A stretch of DNA of 64,000 bases from Undaria pinnatifida (GCA_012845835.1 JABAKD010000016.1:25410553-25474552), one strand, 5' to 3'; shown: positions 40,765 through 51,174, counted from the first letter of the stretch. The notes: generated from the sequence alone by a model not told the origin. Numbers and translations: made by a program.

Positions 40765-41299
40765 ATATAGTCTATATTAGACTATATATATACATGTATA
40801 TACTACATGTAGCCTTCCCCCCCCTCTTTTCACATTTTTGGCGCGTCAATTTCGTTTCCGAGCAGCGCGTGGCGTCGGTATTTTGCTAAGCACCAGCAGA
40901 GAAGCGTCCCCCGAGCACGAGCCTTCATGTCTATGGCGCATGGGGTGCAGCTTTCCCACTGTTCGCCTTTTGAAGCTCCCTGTGACGTCCATCGGATTTT
41001 TTTGCTAACTCACTCTCTCGCGCTTTCCGCAAAAAATAGTTGTAGTCACAAGATTTACGCAAGAAAAAGCCCCCACAAGGTACGAGTACGAACAAAATGT
41101 TCTAGGTAGGGGGGGGTTCTACGCAGCATCAGATATCACAGAAATTCGTGTAACTTGGACAAAAGGTCCACCTACTACTGTTATCAATGATACTCCACGC
41201 CCGGCCTCTGTTCTATCATGTTCTACATATTATACTACTACAGCAAAACAACAGAAGTATTACGATTGACTGTACAAAAAAGAAATGTTGTACCACCGC

Positions 41300-41460
41300 G
41301 TGGTGAGCAGGGGGTATCATGGATACATGAATATTAGTACAACAGCAACTACAACAGCAGGATGACCTGGTACCAACTGTGAGCAGGGAGTACCATGGAT
41401 AAATGGAATATTAGTAAAACAACAACTACTACAGCAGGATGACCTGGTACCAACTAACCT
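41300..41460. repeat. 78 bp tandem duplication
   Basis: Two similar units, about 41303-41380 and 41381-41458, each with GTGAGCAGGG, ATGGATA, ATATTAGTA and GCAGGATGACCTGGTACCAA. Confidence 0.85.
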
Positions 41461-41599
41461 GTCCGCCATCCAATGCAGCAGCAGCTGCAGCAGTGGATAG
41501 AAATGATAAGCGGCAAGTTTACGACTTGTACAATAATACCATAGTCTAGACTATATATAGCTATGAAGGGTCGGCGCCTTGGGGAGGTGTTGTTGGTGG

Positions 41600-42570
41600 G
41601 GCTGTCTCACATTTTAACTCTTGTCAAACTAGAGTCCGTGGTCACACAGAGGTGCTGGAGCCCTACCTACGAAGATCCAAAATACTAAATGAAATAAAAA
41701 TTCGTCCGAGAAATACTGTTAATACGATTTCCTGCCTAAAAGCGCACGATACGACGGCGCACAAGTGAAATGATCCAATTTGCAAACTGAACTCACACGG
41801 CCGCGGGTATCCACTCAACTAAGGCATAGAATTCCCCCCTTCCCACAACTAACCAACTCGCGGGTACAAACTACAGCGGTTGGGCTGCCTGCAACGTACG
41901 ATCCGCACGGTGATCGTGAGCACAGACGAACGCGCCTGCTGTCTGGAGTGCTGTCAGAGTGACCACCCGCGGGCATGCAGTGAAAAACAGCAATCGAACC
42001 AAAACCACAATACAAATATCTATGACCGCCAAATCTTCCCGGGTTATCTGACAGGTTGCCGCGCAGATACGACGCCCGTGCCTGACAATTGAAAATGGCG
42101 GGGGGTCGTTCCCCATGAATGGTTTACAACTCTATCAACTCTACAAAAATCAGTGGCGTAAGGAACATGTTGTACTGATGCCTCGAAACAAAACCCTGAA
42201 AAAAAGACGATCGCTGCTCTCGTAATGATGGTGTGCGTACGGGTCGTGGGTCTCCGTGTGCCATCCTCAAGCTGTGGCTCTCCATGGCCGCCGCATCGCC
42301 TTAGCTCACTCGGCTCGCTCATTCGCACTTGCTCTCGTCGACGCTCAATTCCAATTGGTCCCCCTTCTCCCCCGTCCTAGGAAAACAAAATGCTCCAGGC
42401 AGCTTGCGGTGCTGATGTGAAAAACAAGAGCCCTGGTTCAGGGAGAGTTCAATCCGTCTCTCCCCCGCCCGTCGACGCTCAGTCGCCCTCCTCCTTCGTC
42501 GTCGAATCCAGCCTCCTGCCGGCGCAGTTGCCTCGACTCAAACCAAGACTGCGCCGTAGTGTGGCTCGTG
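41600..42570 (-). repeat. ~1 kb dispersed repeat, copy 3 (truncated)
   Basis: Same order and orientation as copies 1 and 2 from TCTCACATTTTAACTCTTGTC. It ends abruptly at GTGGCTCGTG near 42570, losing the last ~150 bp (5' end in the inferred orientation), the pattern expected of 5' truncation on the minus strand. Confidence 0.9.
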
Positions 42571-42574
42571 GAAG

Positions 42575-44026
42575 TTTGAACATGGCTGGCTATGCCTGGT
42601 CGAAATGGAATCTGATGAAAATGGTTGGAATCCAAGCAGTATCATACTGCTGCTGCTAAACAGCTAGGTCTAGGCTAGATGTTGAAGCTTGCAGATCACC
42701 CACAGACCCTTCTGGCCACAACGTGTCAACCAGCCAACCGCAACAACAACTACTACTGCTTTAGACTATTAATAGTATCAATACCAACTATTTAAAACCC
42801 CCCATATCATGGCATAGCACGCACGCACGATTGACGTGTATCACACGCCAACTGCGTGGCAGGTGAGTTGCGATGTTTCTTCGATCACACCGCCGAAGGG
42901 TCTATTTATTCACTAAAAAATCAAATAAAACAATAACAAGTGGCGAGTGGGATCTACATCGTAATAAATTGTGGCCATGCCATATTCACTCACAATGATA
43001 AGAGCACTGTTGAAGTGGTGGTGGTTGCTGTCGTATGGCGAGTGACACTGTCTGCTGTTTCTTCTCCGTCGCTTGTCGCTGCTTGGCAGGTGTTGCGCAG
43101 CTGTTCGTTATCGGGTTCGACAACTCTGTCCTCTGGAGCGCGCGTGGAGTGTGGAACAGTGTGGCACGGCATTACAATCCAAAAAATCGTGGCCCTCAGT
43201 TATGCTGTAGTTGTTCTCACATTAACTCAGAAGTTATAACGCCGCGCGAGTGTGAAAAATTCGACCCTTTTTTTCGGGATAAGGATGATGATGCTTTACC
43301 TGCTTCACCTGCTTCACTTGTTGTTGCTGACTTCAAAGCCATCAAGTATATATATATGTGTGTGTTTGTGTAGCAAACTCTTCGTAGCGGGTCTGCGTCC
43401 TGAATGTCCGAGCCCTCTTCTTGTGGACTGAAATAATAGTCTATACTTCGAAGTAATATTTAAAAATAGGCCGCCGTGTGTGGGTTGTTATGATCTGCTC
43501 AAGAATCAAGGGCTCAGAGCTGAAATTTCGTGTTTCGCTTCGGGACGTTGTGTCTGTCTCCCGATGAACTGCTCGAAGGTTTTAACCCCTTACCGGTCAC
43601 AGAGGGAAATAACGCCGGGCTAGTCGTGTTTATAGCCGTTTTGTCTCCGCGTAGGACATGTATGTCGTGTCCTGTCTTTGGCAACGCAATGCAACCCAGC
43701 GCTCCGATTAATAGGAGCCCTACGATTCTTCCATTCCAGCGTGACTGGAGCCTGCTCTGTGCCCACGGACTTGAATATGCGAGATAATAAGGTGAGAAAA
43801 ATAATAATGTCTTCACTGAGATTTATTGGCTTCTGCAGCCAAGGCAGTCTGCTGGTGGTTTCCCCCTTTCATTGATTGAGCAACGTGTGTCGTGTGTTCG
43901 TGCGATGCCTTTGTTTCTTCCATCCACCGGCGTACCGCCGATTCATGTCACAAGTCTTACGGACGAACACCTTACTTAGCAATTTATCGAGCAGAGCTCC
44001 ACAACAACAGCAGTAATATTAATATC
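42575..44026. other. No gene recognised; left flank of the Copia insertion
   Basis: Short frames only. 43728-43800 holds a diverged LINE terminal segment (GTGACTGGAGCCTGCTCTGTG then CGGACTTGAATATGCGAGA) and 43211-43230 another GTTGTTCTCACATTAACTC word. Confidence 0.5.
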
Positions 44027-44031
44027 AATAG

Positions 44032-44544
44032 TGTTGGACGTACTCACTCCATTGTCAGATTGCAAACGAGAATCCGTCGAAAAGATGGATCGGAGAATTT
44101 TGGGGGTTTCGTATATGTGTGGGATGGATCTCCACAACGGGATTTTGTGTTGTGGGTTTTTATGTGCACGAATAATATCACTCCACTTTCGACTCTATAT
44201 TTGCCTCTACCTTGTGTCTTCTCTGTGCTTGTGTGTCTCTTCTACGGCTACCACGCCAAGGGCTACCACGCCCCATCTATATTGCAAGGGCTATCACGCC
44301 TTCACCACTGCACGGCTACCACGCCTGTGTATTTACATCCCGGCTATCACGCCACAGCACCGAGTTCCATTTCCGGGTTATCACACCTGAGCTATCACGC
44401 TTCACCACACACGTACCGGGTAAATCGGGTTATCACACCCGCCTTAGTTAGTAGTTTGTAGTTTACCGATCACCGGCTATTACGCCACCTTTCTCCTCCA
44501 CCTACACCACCACCGGGGCGCCACACGTACCAACCTACTCCACA
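44032..44544 (+). repeat. 5' LTR of the Copia element
   Basis: 513 bp, TG..CA. Contains nine imperfect copies of GGCTAYCACGCC between 44250 and 44490, spaced 15-45 bp, a candidate array of regulator sites or a U3/R repeat. A tRNA-complementary primer site after the LTR (CGCTAGCGTCAACG) was not recognised; it does not match the initiator-Met site used by many Copia elements. Confidence 0.97.
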
Positions 44545-44598
44545 CGCTAGCGTCAACGATCTTCAACGAACGAGTGGGTTGTGCGTTGCTAAGCGCCA

Positions 44599-47500
44599 AT
44601 GAGGAGAACCGACACAAGACCTTCGTCGGGAGAAAGGTTGAGCACCCCTCCCGGCGGAGTAGGCAACGGGGGAGAGGGACGCGAGTCCTCCTCCGCCAAT
44701 GCACAACACAATGGAGGAGAGGGACGCGAGTCCTTCCCCGCCAATGAACAACATCATGAAACAACAGCAGCGGCAGCTCCATCAGCAACTTCATCGAACA
44801 TGATCGCGGACCTAACTGACGCCCTTCGCCAAGTACTGCGGATGACCAACGAGAGTGGGCCAACCGCCCCAACAGCAGGCACGTACGAGTCTAGACCCAT
44901 AGAAATCCGTCAGAAAAATGAAATGCTTGCTTGGTCTGGAAAGTTTGAGAGCGGGCAAAGTGTTGGATCAGCTTTCCGTGTTTTCCGTGGTTCTGTTCTT
45001 TCCTGGGTCTCGGCTGAAGGGTTGATGGACGTATTGAGGGGAGAATCGATACCAGTGGGGGTTCCGGATGTAGACCTGTCACGACTCAGGAGTTACTTTG
45101 GGAAGGAGAGAGTAGATAAGTCGCTCAAGCTATGGTCACAACTTATTGCAAAAATCACAGCCCAACCAGTCCAAGAAATGATTTTTGCTGCCGGGTCACC
45201 CCAAGAAGCGTGGAGGGTGTTTGAGTCTCACTACGCTGTCAAGAGTGAACATGAGAGGGAGATAGTAGAGGATGAATGGAACGAACTGAGGCAGAAGGAG
45301 GGAGAGAGCATCATGTCATTTTACGGTAGGGCAAAGGCCATTAGGATGAAGCTGGAATCATACGGAGATAAGCGACCAGACGCATCTATGTGCAAACATA
45401 TTGCCCGTAGAATGCTACCATCTTTTAAGCTCTGTAGTGACCACGTGCTTCTCCTTCCCGATCTTTCGAGTCGTACCATGGAAGATTTGCTCAGGAGAGC
45501 TGCCCACGAGCTGGAGCGCAATGGGAGATCAGGAGAAGAGAGAGAGGAGACAAGGCATGCCCTCACCGCAGCCGGCGTAGGTCGGGGCGACCGGGGTGGG
45601 AGGAATGCTGGTGATCGGGGGTATGGAGAGCGCGACCGAACGTACACCTACTGCGCGCTCCACGGCGAGGGGCAAGGCCACAACACCCCCGAATGCATCG
45701 TCATGCGTCGAGAATTCGACAGATACTACGGTGATTTCCACGAATACCTGCAGTCGCGGGGACTCGGACCGTACGCCGGACGCGGAGGAGGGCGCGGGGC
45801 GGAAGGTAAATATCGACAGCAACCGTACTCAAACGACTCGGGTGCGCGTTGGAGTCGGGGCCACCCGCCGGAGCAGCAGAGAACGCCGCCGCCAGGACAC
45901 GGACCCGGGCCTGGGGGGTATGCGAACACCTACCATCAACCGTACCCCAACAACTCTGGTGCGCGTTGGAGTCGGGGCCACCCGCCGGAGCAGCAGAGAA
46001 CGCCGCCGCCAGGACACGGACCCGGGCCTGGCGGATATGCTAACACCTTCCCCGGAGGACGTGGTCACGACCGCCATCATCATTCCGGCGGGCGCGGCCG
46101 CGGCAGGGGCGAGGGCTTCGGACAGGTGCCACCATCTAATTACCCGTCTAATTCGCCGCCGAATTTTGCGCCTAATTTACCGCCTGGAAAATCCCCCAAC
46201 GCACCGAGGTACGCTTTTGCAGCAGATTATCCCTACGAGAACGAGTACATGGGGTACTCGGGGTGGGGGGCAGCAGCGGGGCACTGGTCACCACCACCGA
46301 CGACGGAGTCGGGGACCCCCGAGCAGCAGCAGCAGCTCCAACAACAGCAAGAGGGCACGTCTCCTGCCACGTCTACCTCTGCTACTGCAACTCTCTCTTC
46401 TCCGGCTCCCGGCGCAGCTCAAGCCAGCGGAGCTCCTCTGCAGCTCTTCATCGCACGTAGTGTGAAAATAGGCGGGAAGGCTCCGCTTCATTCGGGGATC
46501 GGCGAACAACTCCCTCTACACCATCCGACTCAACGTTACATGGGCGCCGCTGCCACAGTCGGGGGGGGGGGATTCAGTGCTGCCCCTTCCGCGCCAGCAC
46601 CGCCCACGCCTCCGGGAGTGTCATTCGAGATTGCCTCGACGCCGCCCGCCGCTGCCGGCCCGCTGCCCGCACACTCACCCAGCGCTCACACCTCGCCGCC
46701 ACCCGGACCGACTGCTATGCCGCCCGCCGCTGCCGGTCCGGCGCCCGCGCACTCACCCAGCGCTCACACCACTTGCTCGAACCCGCCTGCTACTGCAGGT
46801 ACACCGCCTGCAGCAGCCACCTGGCCGCCACCACCGCTGCGATCGTCATCACCGCCGTCCGCGCACTCACCCAGCGCTCACACCTCGCCGCCACCCGGAC
46901 CGACTGCTATGCCGCCCTCCGCTGCCGGTCCGCCGCCCGCGCACTCACCCAGCGCTCACACCTCGCCGCCACCCGGACCGACTGCTATGCCGCCCGCCGC
47001 TGCCGGTCCGGCGCCCGCGCACTCACCCAGCGCTCACACCACTTGCACGAACCCGCCTGCTACTGCTGGTACACCGCCTGCAGCAGCCACCTGGCCGCCA
47101 CCACCGCTGCGATCGTCATCACCGCCGTCCGCGCACTCACCCAGCGCTCACACCTCGCCACCACCCGGACCGACTGCTATGCTGCCCTCCGCTGCCGGTC
47201 CGCCGCCCGCGCACTCACCCAGCGCTCACACCTCGCCGCCGCCCGGACCGTCTGCTATTTCGTCCGCTGTTGCCGGTCCGCCCCCTGCGCACTCGCCCAG
47301 CGCTCTCACACCGCCTGCCGTATGTTCGCCGATGCCGGAGTGGTCTCCCTCTTCCATCGAGGACGCCGGCTCGACGACATCGTCATCGCCATCACCGGCG
47401 GCGACACCGGCCCCGCGGACGTACAGAAGGAGGGAGCCGCCGCCGGTCGCCGCAGGATATTCGACTCCGCTCACCCCACATGCAACGAGGATGCTGGGCG

Positions 47501-47946
47501 AGAGGGGCGGCGAGCGCGTGTCGGGAAGGACCAGGTCGGAGGGCCGTCAGCTTTCAGGCGTGCCGGAAGAAGCGGTCTCTACGCCGCTGCCGGAGGCGAC
47601 GTCGTTCGACCACGGGGTGAGGCTCCTATCTCATGCGGGGGAGGATGTGCTGCTGTCGCTGCTGGCCAACCGACGGGCCCTGAACTCGAAACGGGTGCTC
47701 CTGCAGGGGCACGGATCTGGTGAGCTGGGGGGCGGAGGCAAGCAGCATGCGGGGTCGGGGGGCGTGGAGGAGAGCAAAGGTGCACCGCCATACGATACCA
47801 CGGGCGGGGAGGAGAGCGGGGGTAGCTATGGGTCGCTTGGGCCTTCGGGGCGGGGAGTGCCGCTTTCGTTCCAGTTAAGTCGTTGGGCGAGCTCAAGTAG
47901 TAATCGGGTTGCTATTACGAGAGAGACAGGGAGGCAAGGAGGTTGA
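44599..47946 (+). CDS. Copia gag with long Pro-rich repeat extension (1,115 codons)
   Basis: The ATG at 44599 is the first in frame after the LTR. Residues about 85-310 are a Copia-type gag (ALRQVLRMTNE, KNEMLAWSGKFES, EAWRVFESHYAVKSEHERE, ESIMSFYGRAKAIRMKLESY, then ERNGRSGEEREE), which builds the particle. At about residue 350 YCALHGEGQGHNTPEC gives a C-x2-H-x5-H-x4-C candidate zinc knuckle. Two 39-residue repeats (45820-46053) and a long Pro/Ala/His/Ser region of 90-residue repeats (46640-47320) follow. No protease motif is intact. The last ~15 residues overlap, in another frame, the RT thumb remnant, so the gene ends at the deletion junction. The frame is fully open, which in a recent insertion suggests gag is still selected or recently was. 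Confidence 0.9.
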   Translation: MRRTDTRPSSGERLSTPPGGVGNGGEGRESSSANAQHNGGEGRESFPANEQHHETTAAAAPSATSSNMIADLTDALRQVLRMTNESGPTAPTAGTYESRPIEIRQKNEMLAWSGKFESGQSVGSAFRVFRGSVLSWVSAEGLMDVLRGESIPVGVPDVDLSRLRSYFGKERVDKSLKLWSQLIAKITAQPVQEMIFAAGSPQEAWRVFESHYAVKSEHEREIVEDEWNELRQKEGESIMSFYGRAKAIRMKLESYGDKRPDASMCKHIARRMLPSFKLCSDHVLLLPDLSSRTMEDLLRRAAHELERNGRSGEEREETRHALTAAGVGRGDRGGRNAGDRGYGERDRTYTYCALHGEGQGHNTPECIVMRREFDRYYGDFHEYLQSRGLGPYAGRGGGRGAEGKYRQQPYSNDSGARWSRGHPPEQQRTPPPGHGPGPGGYANTYHQPYPNNSGARWSRGHPPEQQRTPPPGHGPGPGGYANTFPGGRGHDRHHHSGGRGRGRGEGFGQVPPSNYPSNSPPNFAPNLPPGKSPNAPRYAFAADYPYENEYMGYSGWGAAAGHWSPPPTTESGTPEQQQQLQQQQEGTSPATSTSATATLSSPAPGAAQASGAPLQLFIARSVKIGGKAPLHSGIGEQLPLHHPTQRYMGAAATVGGGGFSAAPSAPAPPTPPGVSFEIASTPPAAAGPLPAHSPSAHTSPPPGPTAMPPAAAGPAPAHSPSAHTTCSNPPATAGTPPAAATWPPPPLRSSSPPSAHSPSAHTSPPPGPTAMPPSAAGPPPAHSPSAHTSPPPGPTAMPPAAAGPAPAHSPSAHTTCTNPPATAGTPPAAATWPPPPLRSSSPPSAHSPSAHTSPPPGPTAMLPSAAGPPPAHSPSAHTSPPPGPSAISSAVAGPPPAHSPSALTPPAVCSPMPEWSPSSIEDAGSTTSSSPSPAATPAPRTYRRREPPPVAAGYSTPLTPHATRMLGERGGERVSGRTRSEGRQLSGVPEEAVSTPLPEATSFDHGVRLLSHAGEDVLLSLLANRRALNSKRVLLQGHGSGELGGGGKQHAGSGGVEESKGAPPYDTTGGEESGGSYGSLGPSGRGVPLSFQLSRWASSSSNRVAITRETGRQGG
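45820..46053 (+). repeat. 117 bp tandem duplication in gag
   Basis: Two in-frame units (45820-45936 and 45937-46053) encoding SGARWSRGHPPEQQRTPPPG and a GHGPGPGGYANT end. They are almost identical, with differences concentrated at the ends. Confidence 0.95.
46640..47320 (+). repeat. 270 bp higher-order repeat in the Pro-rich part of gag
   Basis: The block CCTCGCCGCC-ACCCGGACCG recurs at 46691, 46961 and 47231, exactly 270 bp apart. Each 90-residue unit is itself built of AHSPSAHTSPPPGPTAMPP-type subunits (about 27 residues) and a PPATAGTPPAAATWPPPPLR spacer. The period is divisible by three, so the frame survives copy-number change. Confidence 0.93.
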
Positions 47947-48655
47947 CTATTTCGCAACAGACGTACACGGAAGAATTGGGAGAGAAGTATGGTGTGGAAT
48001 GGGGCAACGCTATCCCGATTTCTTACAACATAGAGGCTTTGGGATTTTGATGTTGACGAGCCGAATCTTCTGTTTCCTTTCCGAGAGTTGATCGGTGCGC
48101 TTTTGTGGATTGCCTTGTTGACCAGGCCGAATATCGCGAATTCAGTGAGGGCAGTAGTAAAGTATTGCAGTGCGCCGAAGCTGATCCACTGGAAAGAGGT
48201 ACGTAGTATACTAGGATATGCAATGAGGACGAGTTATTTTGGGATTTCCTTTCAGAAGGGGACGTTGACGGGGATTAGTTTGATTTCGTTCGCAGATGCC
48301 GACTATGCTTCGCGCAGTACGGACAGGAGAAGCGTGTCGGGGGGGGGTAGTGATGTGTGAGGGGGGACCTATTTCGTGGTACTCCAAGACGCAGAAGTGT
48401 GTGACTCTCTCGACTACTCAGGCGGAGTATGTGGCTATGTCGGACATGGGGAAGGATATTTTATTTTGGAGGCAGGTTTGGTGTTTTATGTTGCCGAAGG
48501 CAAGGATGCCATGTATTGCCATGTATGAGGATAACGAGGGTGCCATCCAAATCGCAAAGCACCCGATTTCGAACTCGAACTCGAAGCACATTGCCGCGAG
48601 GGATCACTTTTTGAGGGAACTGGTAGAAAGGAGGTCGAAACTATCCACGTAGCGT
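47905..48655 (+). pseudogene. Copia RT C-terminus and RNase H remnant
   Basis: A frame from about 47921 reads LTISQQTYTEELGEKYGVEW, the RT thumb region that follows the palm in Copia elements. It breaks near 48010. The 48088-48360 frame has IGALLWIALLTRPNIANSVR and FADADYASRSTDRRSVSGG, and a shift at a G9 run (48341-48349) leads to the 48296-48652 frame with SKTQKCVTLSTTQAEYVAMS, YEDNEGAIQIAKHP and NSNSKHIAARDHFLREL. RNase H acidic residues (D in FADADY, E in QAEY, D in YEDNEG) survive. The RT palm, integrase and protease are missing, so this piece has no function alone. Confidence 0.88.
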
Positions 48656-49045
48656 CGCAGTACCAGCATGCTGACTTCCTCACCATGGCGTTACCTGAGA
48701 GGGAGTTTGAATTTCACCGGGGGATAGTGATGAACTTGACGTGATTTCTCTCTCGGATAGTGCTTGATTTCTGATTTTCTATTTCTTACATGTATCTTTT
48801 TTTGTTTTCTGATGTATCTTGATGAGGGTTCACGGACTTGCATCCAAATTGATCGATGGAAAATACTGAATAGTGTTTGAGTTTTAATGGTCATGGATGT
48901 GATGAGAACTGATTTGAGTGTTTTTGCAAATGCAACATTTTTTGTTTTCTGGACTTACTTGAGTAAAGAAAAACTCTGCAGTATTTTGGTATCTGGGAAT
49001 GTACGTTTTAAAAAGGTAGTCTGGATAAATCATGACAATGTTGCG

Positions 49046-49056
49046 AGTAGGGGGGC
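49046..49056 (+). promoter_or_regulatory. Polypurine tract (plus-strand primer site) of the Copia element
   Basis: GAGTAGGGGGGC ends exactly where the right LTR begins (TGTTGG at 49057). This is the standard place for second-strand priming. Confidence 0.7.
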
Positions 49057-49569
49057 TGTTGGACGTACTCACTCCATTGTCAGATTGCAAACGAGAATCC
49101 GTCGAAAAGATGGATCGGAGAATTTTGGGGGTTTCGTATATGTGTGGGATGGATCTCCACAACGGGATTTTGTGTTGTGGGTTTTTATGTGCACGAATAA
49201 TATCACTCCACTTTCGACTCTATATTTGCCTCTACCTTGTGTCTTCTCTGTGCTTGTGTGTCTCTTCTACGGCTACCACGCCAAGGGCTACCACGCCCCA
49301 TCTATATTGCAAGGGCTATCACGCCTTCACCACTGCACGGCTACCACGCCTGTGTATTTACATCCCGGCTATCACGCCACAGCACCGAGTTCCATTTCCG
49401 GGTTATCACACCTGAGCTATCACGCTTCACCACACACGTACCGGGTAAATCGGGTTATCACACCCGCCTTAGTTAGTAGTTTGTAGTTTACCGATCACCG
49501 GCTATTACGCCACCTTTCTCCTCCACCTACACCACCACCGGGGCGCCACACGTACCAACCTACTCCACA
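49057..49569 (+). repeat. 3' LTR of the Copia element
   Basis: 513 bp, appears identical to 44032-44544. The flank from 49570 (AATAGTTAG) repeats the 5 bp that precede the left LTR. Confidence 0.97.
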
Positions 49570-49873
49570 AATAGTTAGAACAGTCTAGTATAATATAGGA
49601 TAGTAGTAGCCGGTCGTCGTCACAGCACTTTTTACTTGTGACGTCCTTCTTCCTCATCTATCTCGTGGTATCCGAAAAGAAAGAATTCAGATTCCGGGCT
49701 TTCTAGCAAAGAATGCGCTTTGGTCAGTTTCCGCCGAATGCCCCGTACTTTTCTTCATCCTCTCGCGGTATCCAAAGCGAAAAAAATGGAAAATTCGAAA
49801 TTTCTAGTTCAAACGGTGGCCAAAGGCTGCACAAAAGGCCGGCAGATGGTTTCGACGGGTAGAGGAGGGAGCC

Positions 49874-49996
49874 GAGTTATTCATGCGCAAATGGCATGAA
49901 GTGGAGAGACGCAGAGCTGCAGAGCGACACGCAAAGACAGTGACAGCGCCATCCAACGTCGGCATCTCTAAACGGCCGTGGGAAGGGGGGCGGTGA
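49874..49996 (+). pseudogene. LINE ORF2 C-terminal fragment
   Basis: Forty codons ending at a TGA: ELFMRKWHEVERRRAAERHA then KTVTAPSNVGISKRPW. A related piece with the same FMRKxHDAE..AAEQHAKAAAAPS pattern lies at 63663-63780, and both are followed by G-rich sequence and a CCTGYCCAAGAG block. I read this as the C-terminal end of a LINE ORF2 from the shared, conserved pattern; the assignment to LINE is by its linkage to the RT-type fragments. Confidence 0.5.
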
Positions 49997-50073
49997 GGAA
50001 GGGGGGAAGACCCGGTGGAGGGGGAGGGGGGGGGCGAGGGGGAACGGGTTGCGTCCTGCCCAAGAGTTGTTTG

Positions 50074-50074
50074 G

Positions 50075-50115
<41 letters not shown>
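50074..50115. repeat. (GTT)14 microsatellite = (AAC)14 tail of a minus-strand LINE
   Basis: Exactly 14 uninterrupted GTT units directly before CTCACATTAACTC, the terminal motif of the LINE and of the ~1 kb family. On the minus strand this is a 3' (AAC)n tail. Confidence 0.95.
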
Positions 50116-50118
<3 letters not shown>

Positions 50119-51125
50119 CTCACATTAACTCGCATAATCAAGCCCGTGGTCACAGAACAGGCTCCAGTCACTCTGGAGCTGAGGAATACCCTAGGGAAAA
50201 ACTTACACAACCCAAGGTGGTACACGCATATATCACAGCTGACGCAGTTCATGCCTCCACCAGAAACATATAAAAAAAGTAAAATCGGGAGTTAGTCTAC
50301 GATGTGCCAGGTCCATGCCGGTGCATACGAGTCATTACTCATGCCTGGAGAAACCAACCAATAAGTATTCCGATTGCCAACCAAGGAAGACCACCACGTA
50401 TATATTACACGTAGTATCTATCACTGCACATACGCACGACAGGCGTAAGTCAATTGGAGAAAAGAAACAAAGAAAAGAAAAGAAGATAAAGGAAAGTAAA
50501 GAAAAGAGAAGAAAGCGAACCAAAACGAAAAAGGAAAGAAAAGAGAAGAACAAGAAAAGCAAGAAAAGACGAGACAAAAAGCGGAAGCAAGGCCAGGAAA
50601 AAAGAAGCGAAAAAAGGAAAAAGAAAAAGAAGAAGAAAAATGTCATACTAGCAGACCCTTGGAACTGGGTAAGGATGGCATTGGGCTCACGGAGGGTATC
50701 ACGTCCACCATCAATGGCACCGGGGACGGCGTACGATAGGGTGTGCTCGTCGCGCTTCCGTTTCCGCCATCCAAGGCATCGGAGGAGCATGGAGCGGTGA
50801 ACCTTGTGAAGCCGTCGTAGCCTGTCATAGTCAGGCTTCTTCGGGCTCCACGTTATGCAACCGTACAGCAGTGTCTCGACCACCTGAGCTTTCAGCAACC
50901 GCACCTTTAACCGTAGAGACTGAAGTCTAAGTCTGGCCATCATCGTCTAGAAGTTTGCGGGCCTTCCAATGGCCGTCATAACTTATTAATAGCGCAAGGC
51001 CGCCCTAAGTTATTCGCCTTGTTGCGTTCACCCCAACGTGCCATTGATGCACTGACTTGATACCCTCTTTGAGCCCAATACCGTCTTTAGTCAGTTCCTA
51101 CGTAGGGTCTGCTGGTGTGGCGTTT
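50116..51125 (-). mobile_element. LINE-related element, minus strand, with inverted X modules
   Basis: Read on the minus strand from 51125: module X (51125-51035), LINE coding sequence (about 51000-50740), module X inverted (50735-50643), C/T-rich tract (50640-50455), GTGCGTATG..block (50440-50385), CTGGCACATCGTAG near 50310, and the terminal segment ending GAGTTAATGTGAGAAC and (AAC)14. The coding part encodes MMARLRLQSLRLKVRLLKAQ, VVETLLYGCITWSPKKPDYD and LLRCLGWRKRKRDEHTLSYA, the region just after the RT domain in many LINEs (LLYGxxTW motif). Endonuclease and RT palm are absent: strongly 5'-truncated. Confidence 0.8.
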
Positions 51126-51174
51126 TTGTTTCCTTTCCTTACTTACCGTATGCTACACAAGATAACACACCCCG

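Larger units (their letters stand above)
44032..49569 (+). mobile_element. Complete, recently inserted non-autonomous Ty1/Copia LTR element (5,538 bp)
   Basis: Two 513 bp LTRs (44032-44544 and 49057-49569) start TGTTGG and end CTCCACA, and I found no difference between them by eye; a constant offset of 5,025 bp holds along their length. The element is flanked by a 5 bp target duplication, AATAG (44027-44031 and 49570-49574). A purine-rich tract (GAGTAGGGGGG) lies just before the right LTR. The interior encodes Copia gag fused after a Pro-rich region to the RT C-terminus and RNase H; integrase and most of RT are absent and the pol remnant is frameshifted. Identical LTRs mean a recent insertion, so the enzymes were supplied by another Copia copy. 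Confidence 0.95.

Noticed and set aside
45596-46465. Overlapping 289-codon frame inside gag
   Set aside because: A shadow of the gag frame across G/C-rich repeats; it has no ATG context or domain and breaks outside the repeat region.
46577-47620. 347-codon Pro/Arg/His frame antagonistic to gag
   Set aside because: It exists because the 270 bp repeat is divisible by three and stop-poor in every frame.
49968-50252. Poly-Thr frame over the (GTT)14 run
   Set aside because: Pure microsatellite translation.
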